Below the pieces are notes generated by a model, which saw only the letters and a program-made list of their open reading frames with translations, did no database searches and was not told where the DNA came from. Shown here in pieces: positions 46,653-59,545 of a DNA stretch of 64,000 nt. The stretch comes from Phycomyces blakesleeanus NRRL 1555(-). Taxonomy: Eukaryota; Mucoromycota; Mucoromycetes; Mucorales; Phycomycetaceae. Position numbers and translations under genes: made by a program. The stretch lies in the NCBI RefSeq assembly GCF_001638985.1, contig NW_017265163.1, forward strand, positions 310,001-374,000. Reading direction: 5' to 3'. Numbering within the stretch: position 1 is the first letter of the stretch; the number at the start of each line of letters is the position of its first letter.

Positions 46653-49156
46653 ACTCTTCTCCCCCCCAACCCCAAACTCCAATCACAACAGCAACAGCAA
46701 CAGCAAACCCTTCTCTCCTTTCATTCTTCAGCATTAATCTCTCATCCTTCATCCCTCATCCGAACCAACAAAAAAAAAGAAAAACGCCTCCTCTCTCTCT
46801 CTATCTCTATCTCACACACTCTTTTTATTTTTGGATATTGTTGGCTCTCACATCACCCGCCCACGTACTGTAGATTTGTTCCTGAACCACGCCCTTTTTT
46901 TTATATTATATACACAGTATTTACTTTTAAAAATTTAGTGTTCACAGGTTGATTTGATTATATATATTATTATTATTATTTGGAGAAACTATTTTACTGG
47001 GAGAGCAATGGCGAAATTCCCGGATAACGTAAAAGGCATCCTGCAGTTTGGGAACGTTTTTTGTTGAATAGAAAGAATACGAAAATATTGACCGGGAAAA
47101 AGACACTACGATATTATGATATTAGAGTCAAGGGTTTAATTGGAGCCGGTGGATCAGCATAAATGAAAGGGGGTCAGATAGCGCCAGATATATGTATGTG
47201 TATGTATGTATATATATATATATGTGTGTGTGTATTTGCATGTATAATATAAGAAGAGATATATTTTTGCACCATACAAAGCGTACAATCATTTTATCAA
47301 AAATAATAAGGAACAGTACAATCAATGTGACAAGAGACAGCCAGATATTATATAGGATGTGCAAATATCTTATCCAAGCGTGTGTAATATTTATTTCCCT
47401 ATTATTTTTCCATTCTTTAAGTAGGAAAAAAGGGCCTAAATCGGCAGATCATTTTGAAGTGGATGTTTGCTTTTATCAAGTCAAAATCAACCTTTTCACT
47501 CTTAAACTGGACATATTAACCATTCAAATACAAACCTACTAAACCCCCTCTCTTTCAAAAACAAAAACAAAAAAAAATTAGGCGTTTTGAACATACAATA
47601 TTATAGGATAGGCTCAGTCTTTTATTTTTATTTTTTTGGTCTACAGAGATTGTGAAACAATTTTTAAATCATCTGCTCTAATGCGTAAAAGACTGATTTA
47701 AATACGAATACACATTCATTTAATCAACTCTTTTTGTCTTTATTTTATTTATTTATTTAATGGTCTTGCTTAATACAGCTTCTATGTAGAGTTATAAGGG
47801 GGTCTTTTTTTGTATAATTTAAGGAAATAGCAATTAAATGACCAATGCAAAGACTTATTAATTAAATCAACACAGAACTTGACAGTTGTTTAATGTAGTT
47901 AAGCACCGTCAATAATTGTATATATATTTTACTCTTGAGGATCTAAGAGGGAAAGAAAAAGAAGTAATCATTATGTAACCGGATCGGTATGTACTTTATA
48001 TAGATAGATATATATATATATATATATATAGGCTGTTGAGCCTGTGATTATGCTTTGAATGCGAAGAAATATCTCAACAATAAAAAAAAAGAAAAGGTTA
48101 GATTAACTATGCTATATAATATACTGAATATAAGTACAGAAATAACTCTCTTAAGTTGAATAAAAACCATCTCTACTCAGCATGTTGTCGTTGTTAATGA
48201 GATAACTAATTGTAATGCAAAACAGAGAATGTCTGTTTAATTCAGACACTTTTTTTTTTACAAAAAAAAAACAAGTCTTGCTTTGTTTATGCTTGACGTG
48301 ATTTGTTATAGTGACATGTGAATAATAATAACAAAGATTAGCTAATATCTGTTTATTTTCATTTCAGTTTTTACTTTATTTTTTGATTTCTCACTGTTAT
48401 GTAAGCTGGTATTACACCAAGCCATACATTGGAGGTCATGATATCAACCTTCGCCTACTGGATGAGCAACAACAACAAAGAATATATGAGTTCTTAAAAG
48501 GTGAAATAAATATATACCAAGGTTTCATATACCTGTGATAACTTGGTTTGATGTATAGTATATGCTCTAACCGTAGGTACCCATTACTTTCAAACATGTA
48601 CTTATCCTACCTGTCCTTGTGAAATTTTATGCTATTATGGTGTGGGACTTGTAGCAATTTCCAATCAAATTGTTATCGCTACCAAATAAAGTAAGTCTGA
48701 CATCTAAATTGTGCCAAGGACTTTTAAATACCAAAACAATTATAGGGTTCTTATAATCATTTCAGCCAAAAAGAAAAAAAAAACTTACTTTGAAAACGAG
48801 TCCTTTCAGACAAAATTTCGATAGCCTAAAAAGGATATATCATACTTCTATAATGCAAATTATACTAAAAGTAGAAAGCCGGATATCCAGTATCCAAAAA
48901 AGTTCATATAACAACATGCAAATTTAAAGTATTCAAAAACAAAACAAAAAAAAAATATTGCTCAAGTTTACACATACACACACATCCCTCTCTCTTAATA
49001 TTTTTTTAAAGCCACCAATAACGCCAGCTCTTAATTATAATAACCTTGATTTTATTTATTTATTTATTTATTTTGTTTTTGTTTTGATTCTTTTTTATTA
49101 TTTGGTTGTTCTTTTTGTTTCTTCTTTCTATATATTTATTCTTGAATACTCGAGAA
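46653..49156. other. 2.5 kb intergenic region
   Basis: The first 250 nt are C/T-rich, probably the NC2-alpha 3' UTR. (TA)n and GT runs lie at 47193-47235, and a (TA)n tract at 48008-48030. A short open stretch at about 48418-48501 (GGHDINLRLLDEQQQQ) could be part of a decayed gene, without further support. Confidence 0.4.
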
Positions 49157-49972
49157 ATGGTTTCTAGTAGAAGAAATACGACTGCTTCATTGTTTCTTTG
49201 GACTGGCCTTTTACTTTTTGCAGGCCTTTCCCTTGAACCTCTTCTTCGCATGCCTGCTTCTCTTTTTCTATACCACCCAATTCTTATGGTGGGTACAATG
49301 ATATTTATTACCGAGGGTAAGCCGTCCGACTGTCACGTCCTTGCTCCACCCCTTTTCTCTCAATATTTTTTTTTTATATACATATCAAATTAAGGTATTG
49401 CATTACTTCAAGCCCCGACACTTCCTGCCTCTGCTCACAAACAACGAAAGACATGGCACGGTTATTTCCAAGCAATTGGATTGATTGTCATTGAAGCTGG
49501 ATTTACGGCAATATATGTCACAAAGGATCGCAATAACAAACCTCATTTCTCTACGTAAGTTTATACAAAGATCCATATTAATAATAATATAATATAATAT
49601 AATATAGTATATAGTATGAATTATCTTGTTCACCTAAAATCCAAAGCTAATATATATATAAATAAATAAATAAAAAGTATACATGGTCAGTTGGGTGTGA
49701 TGTGTGTAATGTGGTTTACTGCGCAGGCTATCTTTGGATCGATCTTGGCTTATTTTCCTCGGCTGGTCGGGAACATTAGCCAAAAGAAACAGTATTGGAA
49801 CTGGCACCGTCAGGGCGGCTATGTATTGCTGGGATTGATGTGGATTACTTCCCAGACAGGTGTTAGATCAACTTCCATGCTGGCTCTTCAAAGAGATCCA
49901 ATTCTTATCAATTTTCATTGGTTGGCTCTTGGTCTTGTTTCTCTTGGTCTTTTACTACCCAGCACTTTGTAA
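49157..49972 (+). CDS. cytochrome b561-domain membrane protein (CYB561D2-like)
   Basis: Exons 49157-49316, 49395-49554 and 49678-49972 join in phase; 204 residues. Several hydrophobic helices are visible (SLFLWTGLLLFAGLSL, HPILMVGTMIFITEG, IGLIVIEAGFTAIYV, LGVMCVMWFTAQAIFGSILA, VLLGLMWITS, WLALGLVSLGLLLP). Candidate haem-ligand histidines lie in YHPILM, WHGYFQ, IHGQLG and WHRQGGY, matching the four-His, two-haem pattern of b561 proteins. Such proteins carry electrons across membranes, often from ascorbate or similar donors. The last acceptor (AAAAAG before 49678) is weak in consensus but is the only one keeping phase and the IHGQLG motif. Confidence 0.85.
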
Positions 49973-50683
49973 GCTAACCGACTGGTGGTAAATAAATGAA
50001 ATCTGTGTGTCTGGGTTCCTGTTCCTTGTGTTGTGTTGTGTATTACATATATATATATATACTGAAATAATAATACTTCTTGGACCATTATACTCAAAGT
50101 CCCTTTTTATATATTTAATCAATGACATACCCTACATTATGATCCATGCTATTTATTTTATAGAAAATGAATGACAATAGCTCTCAATGAATTTGACAGG
50201 TTTACTGCACAATCGCTGATCTAGTCAATTACTTTTTACCAGAAAACGTGTCTTGCCATTTCTCCTTCTTTATACTTATACATATATGTATGTCTATATA
50301 GATTACCTATAAGCCTGGTCATAAAAGGATCATCTCAATAATCCCTTTCTATATATCTAACTGAACAGTGAAAGTGAAGTATATATTGGTTATGTTTTGA
50401 TAGCCAGAAAAAAAAAGAATATGTGGACAGATGGGATTATTCTTGTTACTTATTCTAAACTCAGTATTCACCTCCAAATATTCACTACTTTGCGTTCATT
50501 TTTTTATTAGTCTTTTCCTCCTTCCTTTTTACCTCTTGTTGTAGAGTCATTTGTGTCCTCTAGCCACACAAAACCCGGTCCAGCCTTTATTTACTGTCCT
50601 TTTTGACTTTATATTTCTATAGTTCTTAAAAAAACTCTCTCTCTCTCTCTCTCTCTTTCTCTTTATCTTTTTTAACATCAAAC
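49973..50683. other. spacer between b561 and BAG genes
   Basis: It holds a 3' UTR and the promoter of the downstream gene. A CT dinucleotide run (50635-50656) lies just before the BAG start, a pyrimidine-rich leader common in fungal promoters. No exon seen. Confidence 0.5.
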
Positions 50684-51517
50684 ATGGACTTTGTAAACTC
50701 ATTTTTTGGAAACAACAAATCTACGCCCAAGCCTCAGTCAACTCAACAACAACAACGCATCGTGCTGACATGGAAACAGAACAATTATGACATTCCACTC
50801 ACTCACCTCCCGCGTTACTTCCATGAGGTCACTGTGGGTGATTTGAAAGAGATCAGTAAAAAGAAAACTGGAATTCCTGTAGCCGCAATGCGTTTAATTG
50901 CATCTGGAGGTTCGTTTGTTCATTCGTAACTGCAGAAAAAAAAAGTTCTCATTGACCCTGGGAATAAATTAACTAACTAACTATATATAGCATACATGAA
51001 GGACGATACAGCAACAATTAGTAGCTGCGGTATTCAACCCGGTTCGATTGTCATTATTGAAGGAGAGCGGCCAAATGTAAGTCATAAAAGAAAATTTTGC
51101 ATGGGTTTATTACTGTATTGTATTTAACAAACAAATGATCTATTGTAGGAAGAGCAGGTTCGACAGACAGCATCTGGAAACCCCGAGGAATACGGATTAA
51201 TTATACGAATCAACAAAGTTCTTGACAAGATTGGACTCGAATTGATCCATGAGGTGGACATGTTTGAGGCAATAATCGCCAGTCTGGAATATTTCGAAGA
51301 TGAACATGAGAAGAAGAGACTTTATGATCAAGGAAGCCTTCTGTCAGAGCAATTGATGCAAGGCCTTATAACTCTGGATGGTGTTGACTGCCCTTCTCAA
51401 TTTGATACTGCAAGACAGCGTAGACGTGAAGGAGTCCGGATTTCACAAGAATTGCTTGATCGCGTTGATTGTTCAAAAACAGCCTTCAAACTTTTGTGTA
51501 TAAAACCATCCCTATAA
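50684..51517 (+). CDS. BAG-domain Hsp70 co-chaperone with ubiquitin-like domain
   Basis: Exons 50684-50909, 50991-51076 and 51149-51517 join in phase; 226 residues. A Gln-rich N-terminus is followed by a ubiquitin-like domain (about 26-105: RIVLTWKQNNYDIPL, VGDLKEISKKKTGIPVAAMR, GIQPGSIVIIEG). A three-helix BAG domain follows (about 118-210: LIIRINKVLDKIGLE, EVDMFEAIIASLEYFED, EQLMQGLITLDGVDC, ARQRRREGVRISQELLDRVD). This is the BAG1-type arrangement. BAG domains bind the Hsp70 ATPase domain and release ADP, while the UBL can dock to the proteasome. No membrane anchor is seen, unlike yeast Snl1. Confidence 0.9.
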
Positions 51518-51904
51518 AAAGTACAAAAAATTAAAAAAAATTAAAAAAGAAAGTATCCCTTAAATAATAAGAACTTTTCTATCGTTATATATTTCTCTCT
51601 CTTCTTCGTTCTTTGTATTCTAAAGAATTTTAGGACGGAACAAAAGAAAGAAAGGTCATATAGTCAAAGTATTGACGATCTTGAAGGGAGTTGTTATTGG
51701 TTGTGACATTTCTTCACACACATATAAATATGATAGACGTATGTTTTGTGATTCTTGATAAATGTAATATAATATATGGTCAAGTGAGGGGAGTAGATGA
51801 TTTTAAAGAAAAATGATATGTACAGTACAGTAAGGTGCGGTATGAATAGCAATACAAGAGGAGGAGGAAGAAGAAAAATAAGAAACATTTTGTTTTGTTT
51901 GTTT
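51518..51904. other. convergent 3' spacer
   Basis: 387 nt between the stops of the BAG gene and the convergent PPxY membrane-protein gene. AT-rich, no exon; it must hold both 3' UTRs. Confidence 0.55.
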
Positions 51905-53907
51905 TTAGTGGAAAACATTAGGGAGAATGTGTGAAAGATAGGTCATGTATACTGGTGGATGCTTTTGTGCGTGTGGTTTCACAAATCTACTATGCAGCTC
52001 AGTCTCTGTATAACACTCGGATATGCAGTCAGTCGGAAGTGAGGATGAGTTAGATGAGCTAGATGAACTAGATAAACTAGGTGAACCAGTTGAAACATAT
52101 GCTTTCTGGCAGTGTAACAAAAGTTTTAGCATCCAAGCCGGACCAGGCCATTGGTATTTTGCTGATGATAGTGTTGCCATTGCAAGGAACAATGTGGCCA
52201 GGAGAATAACACACCAGGGGTGAGTTGCCATCCACGGTGAGATTAGACAACTAACGGATCTGCGACGGCCAGAATAAGTCGCAGTTAAAGAAAAGGTAAA
52301 CAAGACACCGAATGAGGATCTGGCTTGTTTGATTCGTTCCAGGAGTGTTTGGGTGATTTGATGACTATTTACATTGAACTCGGTTGTGCTTTCGACTGGA
52401 TGGTGTGTTGAGTTTTGTCGAGGATAGAACCGAGAAGCGTGGGCCAGTGGTTGTGGCGCAAAACGTTTGGGTGTATGACATGAATGTGAATTAGAGGAGT
52501 TGGGTTGATTTTGTTGATGTTGGTTTTTGAGGTGGTGATACAATGAAGGAGGGGCTGATTTTCGTTTGTTAGACTCACGTCTTCTGGAACTTCTGTCATC
52601 GGAATAGTATAATAATTGTATGCTCTCTTCCAGTTGCTCCAACGCAATATTTATTCTCTTCTTACTTTGAATGTAGCGTTCTTCTTGTGATTTCCATGCC
52701 AACCAGCACATGGGTGAAAAATGAACAATTGATACGTCAGACTCTTTCCACCGCACCATATTCTGCCGCTGCTCTTCGATATCAAATCTATCCAAACCAT
52801 CGTGAACCTGGCAGGTTTTCTTGTTTGTAAAGAAATCATTACAGTCGTCTGATCCTATCGTTGGCGTTATTGGACTGCACGCATCTTCAAATCGATCAGT
52901 GATATTTTCATTGTCATTGTCATTAAGGGACGTGGTTGTGGAAGCTGTATCGTGGTTCACTTGAAGACTCGTCTGGGCTTCGAGTATCAACTGCTGTAAT
53001 GATATATTGATTTTTTCCATTTTATCGTCGATAGTTTCTTCTTGTTCTTGGTCTTGGTCTTGTTCATCTTGTTCTGCTGTTGTTGGTGCATAATATGTAG
53101 TGTGTATATGGGGTTTGTGTGAATTCCTAAACAGTCTTGTGAGTGTATTGTTTGGCTGCTGCATATGTTGTCGTGGATCAAGTGTGTTGATAATAAGGGC
53201 TGTGGTATCATCACTAGACATTGTAAGAAGTATAAAAGGGATGTTGGTCTCTTTTTTCATATATATATATATATATATTCTAGCTTAAAACAATAATAAA
53301 AAGAGTGTCTTTCATCAGCTTAACATATAAATATATTTGTACCTCTTTCCAAAGCCTTCTCGTGAGGATGTAGAATGATTTTTATATTTGAATCTAAAGG
53401 TATTGGTGAAAGAAAGAAGGGATAGAGGAGATGAATTAAACCCAAATAATATTTCAAAGGAGAGAGAAGGGATGTAATGTAAAGAGTGAAAAAAAAGGGA
53501 GTCGATATTTATATGTATATATATTTTTTCGGTATTTTACTGATATTTATTGGGCTGAATCAATGGAATGATTTATTTTTATTTATTAAGAAAAAGAAAT
53601 ACCTTGGTACAGTCTCCTTGGGGAGGTCAGATATGATTTGTATGTTATAATCAAGAATATGTGTCAACAGGTTACTCTCCTTGAAGGCAGACATCTATTG
53701 ATAACAAGTATGAGAAATATTCACTCACAAAGAAAGAAAAATGGGTTTTATGGATCACAATACCCTCTCAGTCCATCGTTTTGGTGGTTCATATGGTGGT
53801 GGTGGCAAAGAAGAATAATCGTACTCTGGAAAAGCTAATATATCAATTGGTGGAATACGAGACACGGAAAACATGTCAGAGGCAATCAAAGGAAATTGTA
53901 TTGCCAT
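51905..53907 (-). CDS. unrecognised 531-residue PPxY protein with C-terminal membrane segment
   Basis: Exons 53764-53907, 53603-53694, 53343-53393 and 51905-53213 join in phase across three introns; 531 residues. The N-terminus (MAIQFPLIASDMFSVS, IDILAFPEYDYSSLPPPPYE) holds a PPxY motif, the ligand of WW domains such as Rsp5/Nedd4 ligases. A Gln/Asp/Glu-rich stretch and a helical middle follow (MEKINISLQQLILEAQTSLQ, CWLAWKSQEERYIQSKKRIN). The C-terminus has LLERIKQARSSFGVLFTFSL, a basic SGRRR, one membrane segment (WCVILLATLFLAMATLSSA) and a Ser run. I recognise no family. Alternatively the last exon could be a gene of its own starting at 53260 or 53221. The four-exon model is preferred because every junction has consensus sites and correct phase. 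Confidence 0.6.
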
Positions 53908-56042
53908 TCTAACAGCGAAAATACAAAAATACAGTGAAAAAATAATAATACAAAAGAATAATAATAATAAAGAAGATGAAAAGAGAGCAAAAATAATAAT
54001 AAAAGGAATATAAACCAAGTTGGTCAACCACTATTATTATTATTTTAAGAAAAATAAAATAAAGGGGGGGGGGGGAATGTTTAATATGCAGTGTCTAATA
54101 AAAGTGGCATGGTCAAGGGCAAAACAACAACAACAACAAAAAAAAACCTTGAATTGTATACTTGTTTGTTTGCATTTAAAGTATGTTAAATGCACTTGAT
54201 TCAAAAACATTATGATCTGACAGAGATTGACCAAAAATGATTGCCAAGATATGCTTAAATATTTATTCTTCTTCTTCTTCTTCTTTAGCAAAGATCATCT
54301 CAACTCATTTGACCAACCCAATCTTAATACAAATTCTCTTTTTACCATCTAAAAATTTGATAAACATGGGTCTCTAAAAGGTCTATATATATTTTTCTGT
54401 TTCATCTTATGTATTTATTATATATATATATATACATATTTAAGGGCTATAAGATATGGTTTAATAGATAGACCTTAAAAACTGTTCAATTTAACACTTT
54501 GTAAGACTACATAAATCTCGATAGTCATAAAGATAAATACACTTAAACCCTGCAAGTGGGTGCATGGATATTAATATATTTGCCTAGAGCAAAAGGTATG
54601 TATGCATATAAAGAAAATCAATGCACTTAATCCTAAACATGGTCCTCTAGTTCTCGTGGCTTTCTTAATCTCGGCCCTGAATTAGTGTGCTCGGACTTGT
54701 TTGAAATAGTCAATCAGACAAGGACAAAAGTATTTCGAGATTGCATAATGTGATCAAGAATCATTATCAAAAGAGAAAAGAAGCTTCACGATCTCTGTTA
54801 CACCATAATTGACATAAAAACTACAGAACCAACTCTGGTAAATGAACTATGTGTCCTCTTATCTCTTTCAGAAGGCTTTGAATAAAATAAAAATTAATAG
54901 ACTTTCAAAGTCAAGGTATTTTAGAAAATCTACGGCGGAGGCTCCGGGTTTTATTTTATTTCATTTTATTTTATATTTTATTTTATTTTACGTTTTGGAT
55001 ATTACTAATGGTGAAAAGGTGTATATGTACCTATTTCTCAAAGAAGCATATTCTGATTTTATATATGCACATGACCAATTCAAGGCTTTTATGACTTAGA
55101 AGCTATATACTTGTTGGCACTCATTTTTATAATATTTTCTGCATGGGGCTTGGAGACCAATTAATGTTTAACTGTATTGTTAAGAAGATTAAATACAAGA
55201 CCTTCTCTCCCTTGTACGTTTATACTTCATCGCATCTTAGAAAGCTTAATAACAGGCTGCTTATAAACAATAATACTACGCCTCCTTATACTCATATAAA
55301 AATATCCATATCTTCGGTCTTAATTTCTACCCACGAATGGTCTCACAAGAACTACACTGTATTCCAAGTCATGTCGCCGCTAAGCTGTCTGCTGAACAAT
55401 GAGGTTTCCATTGTCTTATTTTTCTCCCAGACACGATCATTCTGTGTACCAAGTATTGATAAGCTACTTGCTTTCCCCGAGACTAAGGGATAGGATTGAT
55501 AGACAGAATCCTTTAAAGGGAAAAAGCGCCAAAAGTAGATACAAGTGACAGGGCTGGTCTTTCACCTGCCTTGACCTTATATATAAAATAAAATAAAGTC
55601 GCATATACATGCATGTATATATGTATGTAGGTATGTTCTATGCTTGAATACTTATAATTCACATTATCGCTATCAGATTATTATTTTACCAGATTATTGA
55701 CATTTGGTAGGCAAATGGCAATTAACAATCTTAGCTATGTAGAAATATTTCCACACACGCACAATCGGTACTACCAAGAAAAAGCTTATAAAAAAAAGCT
55801 GATCAGTACAAAGCTCTTATAAAAAAAAAGCGGTATAGCCAATCAGACTTCTTGGATTAATGACTGCTTCTCCTGCAACTCGGACTTATTTTATAAACCT
55901 CTTGTTGCTTCATAATCAACGCGCCTGTGTTCCTTTTTTTATTTTTATTTTTTATTTAAGACAAAAATATTCGTTACCCCTTTCTATCACATCTGTATTT
56001 TTAAATATATATATATATATATATATATAGAAGAGGAACATA
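53908..56042. other. 2.1 kb intergenic region
   Basis: AT-rich, with a run of 11 G (about 54065-54075), (TA)n tracts and an ATTTT run (54950-54990). A 116-codon ATG frame at 55143-55493 has no recognisable domain. The 55900-56040 stretch, T-rich then (TA)n, is the likely leader of the amidohydrolase gene. Confidence 0.4.
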
Positions 56043-59000
56043 ATGGCCGGACAAGTACCTGGCTATAATGCCATCCCTTCAACTGATCCAGAATCTCCTG
56101 AAGCAACCGAGCAAACACCTCTTAACAACAGTAACAACAACTGGTGGAACCGTGTCCGCCCTTCTGGTCGACTGAGCTGTGCCCGTATTGGATATGTCTT
56201 GCTGGCCTTGACCGCCATCGCATTCACCGTCTCTGCTCTCTTGGTCAACTTCTTGCCTGCCAGCAATCCATCCTCTGTTCCAACTTCCCGTCTCGAAAAC
56301 CCCGTCAAGCCTGGAATTTCTCAAGAAGCCCTCCAGGCCGGTCTTGAGCGTTGTAATGCACTCCAGAAACCCCGAAATATCCACAAGCCCGACGTCAATC
56401 GCACAAACCCCCGAGTACCAAAAGATACCAAGCCGGTTCTCTTACGCAATGCTGTGGTCTGGGACGGTCAAGGCGGTGTACAAGAAGGTGTCGACGTGTT
56501 TTTAAAGGATGGCGTAATCAAAGCCGTAGGACACGGAATCACAGCTGAGAAAGACACAAAGATCATTGATGTTGATGGTCGAATTGTGGGTCCCGGATTA
56601 GTAGATATGCACAGGTAAGAAAACATTTAAGAAAGAAAGAAAGAAAGAGAAAACAAAGATGTTTGGATATAGTGAAGAGGTTTGCTAATATATTGCTTGA
56701 AACCATAAAAAAAAAAGTCACTTGGGTGTCTATAGCTGGCCTGAATACGATGGAACCCAGGATACCAACGAAATGACAGAACCCTTGACACCATTTGTTC
56801 GTTCTCTAGATGCATTTAATCCTTCAGATAGTGCAATCAAAATTGTGGCCTCTGGTGGTGTAACATCTGTACTTGTACTTCCTGGATCCGGAAATATCAT
56901 GGGTGGTGAGGCATTCGCATTCAAGCTAAGAGAAGTTTCGACCACTAGCAACGAAGACATGCTTATCCAGGCTGGAGAGCCCAAGGAAGACCAATGGCGC
57001 TGGATGAAGATGGCATGTGGAGAGAACCCCAAGCGTGTCTACGGTAACCAAGGGCTGGCTCCCATGACCCGCATGGGAGAAGCCTATCTTCTCCGTGAAC
57101 GTCTCGAAAAAGCCCGCAAACTCAAGGAAGATCAAGAAGATTGGTGCAGTGCCGCACAGACCGTGTTTTCCAATGGAGGCCGTCTTGAGTCGCGTTTCCC
57201 TATCGACTTGAGATTAGAATCTCTTGTTAGCCTACTACGTGGTGATGTTTTGCTCAACATTCATTGCTATGAGACACACGACATCGAGGCTATGGTGCGC
57301 CATTCTCTTGAATTTAACTTTACCATCAGTGCTTTCCACCATGCTCTCGATGCTTACCGGGTCCCTGAAATTCTCAAGCGAGCAGCTAATAATATCACTG
57401 TAGCCACATTCGCCGATCATTGGGGTTATAAGAAAGAAGCTTTCCAGGCTAGTCCTCGCGCACCCAAGATCCTACTTGATGCCGGAATTCCTGTTGCACT
57501 CAAGAGTGACCACCCAGTATTGAACTCTCAGCACCTGATGTTTGAAGCTGCCAAGAGTGCTCACTATGGTTTATCTGCCCAGGAGGCTTTCAAGACCGTC
57601 ACTTCGGTGCCTGCTAATGCTATGGGACTTGGTCATCGTATCGGATCACTCAAGGCTGGTTACGATGCCGACGTTGTTGTCTGGGACAGATCTCCTCTTG
57701 CCCTCGGTGCTACCCCACTTCAAGTGTTTGTTGATGGTGTTGCTTTGTTTGATGCCCCTGCCCTTGAAGAAGGAGCTAAAGAAGCTGTTAAGGCTCAAGA
57801 AATCACTCCCGAGCAGACTCCCCTCAAGACCCTCAAGAGCGAGAACGTTATGGAAGCTTCTGGTGCAAAGAACTTTATCCTGAAGAATGTCGGGCGTGTC
57901 TGGCGTGAAAACGATCTCGTCGATGTATCTGAAGTTGTCGTCACAGACGGAAAGATTGTGTGTGTCGCTCAAGATTGCACTGGCTCACTCGATGGTGTCG
58001 CCACTACCCAGAATTATCACACCATCGATCTTCAGGGTGGCTATGTTCTCCCTGTAAGTAATAGATCTTAGTCAAACAAAGTATTATGCAGCTGTATTTA
58101 ACAACATTATTATTATTATTATTATTGGATAGGGACTTGTGGCTGTTGGATCCAGCCTTGGTCTTATTGAAATCGAGGCCGAGTCTTCGACTGGAGACGG
58201 TGTTGCAAAGCCTTCTACTTCACAAGATCCCAAAACTGTTCTTGAGGCATTCGATGGTCTTAAGTTTGGAACCCGTCATTTGGAGGAGGCTTACAAGGGT
58301 GGTATCTTGACTACCATTACTGCACCCATGTCTCAGAATGTTGTGGTTGGTGTTAGTGCAGCATTCAAGACAAATGCTGATTCCAGTAAGTTTGTGAAGA
58401 TTATATTTTATTTATTTATAAAATGATTATATGAAGCTTTTCCAGTAACTCATACATACTGATTGTTTATGATTGATAGTGTTGTCTGAGGGTGCCATTG
58501 TTGCTCCCTTTGTAGCCCTTCATTTGCAAATCGGAGACAGTGTCAAGTCAAGCGAATTCCCAACCGTGTCTTCTCAGATTAGCTACATTCGTAAACTGTT
58601 TGCGGATAACAGCAAATCTGACAATTACTATGGAAAGGCTGCTCGCGGCGAGATTCCTTTGATTGTCTCAGTTAACAACAAGGACGAAATCGCATCTCTC
58701 ATCCAACTCAAGAAGCAATATCTCTCTAGTGCAAAGATGTCTATCATGGGTGGTGCAGAGGCTCACTTGGTTGCTTCTCATCTGGCTGCTGCTGACATTG
58801 CTGTGATTTTACGTCCTGGCCTTTGCACCCCAGCAAACTTCGATTCAATCCATTGTCTTACTGGCGCACCTCTGACAAACGGAACCGCAGCTCACGTTCT
58901 CCACCAACACGGAGTAAAGATTGGTTTGGGTGTTTTGGACAACAGCTTGGCTCGCAACCTGGCGTGGGATGCTGGATGGTTGTCTGTAACATCTACTGAA

Positions 59001-59189
59001 AGTTACGGCTTGATCTCAGAGGCTCAGGCAGTCGGATTTATTACAACCAATTTATGGGATATCTTTGGTCTCCGTCAGGACGATCTCTTCACCAATGATT
59101 TTGTTGTCTGGTCCGGAAGTCCATTTGCTATGAACAGCCGCCCTGTGTTTAGCTATTCCCAACAGCAGGGTATCCACACAATCGTCTAA
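56043..59189 (+). CDS. membrane-anchored tandem amidohydrolase-superfamily protein
   Basis: Exons 56043-56614, 56718-58053, 58133-58385 and 58480-59189 join in phase; 956 residues. A cytosolic N-terminus is followed by one membrane helix (about 52-75, IGYVLLALTAIAFTVSALLV). The first amidohydrolase unit shows GPGLVDMHSHLGV (HxH, split by intron 1), NIHCYETHD, AFHHALDAY and LKSDHPVLNSQH. It ends in GYDADVVVWDRSP, so the metal site looks complete. A second copy follows (NVGRVWREND, VVVTDGKIVCVAQD, GGYVLPGLVAVGSSLGLIEI ... NDFVVWSGSPF), with the metal ligands replaced. Such proteins hydrolyse amide, ester or ring bonds; fungal homologues are sometimes labelled imidazolonepropionase-like or CE9. 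The substrate cannot be told from sequence. The acceptor before 56718 follows an A-run, not a pyrimidine tract. Confidence 0.85.
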
Positions 59190-59545
59190 GTAAAAGACAG
59201 AAAAAAAAGATAAATAGCTACCATATTGTTTTTTTTTATATCTCTTTTTCTTTTACTCTTTGGTGTGACTCGACTTTAAACACACATACACACTAAATAT
59301 ATATATATATATATAAACCTGATAACCAAAAGAAATCCTTGTAATAAAATAAATGAACATTAAAAAAAAACTCAAACCCAATGAGTGTGAGCCAGGTGGC
59401 GGGCAGAGGGAAAAAAAGGGGGGAAATAGAAGCTGGTGAGAGGGGAGAAAATACGGTGTTTCTGGACGCATTTTTTTTCTTCTTTTTTTTTTTGAAAGGC
59501 CTTGTGTTCTTTATTCCTTATTGTATTCCAAGACTACTCACAAGG
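59190..59545. other. spacer between amidohydrolase and ER DnaJ genes
   Basis: 356 nt: 3' UTR with a (TA)n tract (59297-59314), then a purine-rich and T-rich leader before 59546. No exon seen. Confidence 0.5.

Noticed and set aside
48418..48501. Short exon-like stretch (GGHDINLRLLDEQQQQ) before a possible GTGAAA donor
   Set aside because: Too short, and no second exon could be joined in phase downstream.
51905..53260. Single-exon 451-codon gene starting at 53260 (MKKE) or 53221 (MSSDD)
   Set aside because: The four-exon model has consensus sites and phase at all three junctions and adds a conserved-looking N-terminus. The single-exon alternative remains possible if RNA data show it.
55143..55493. 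116-codon frame starting with ATG
   Set aside because: No recognisable domain, a composition like the translated AT-rich spacer, and no splice partners.
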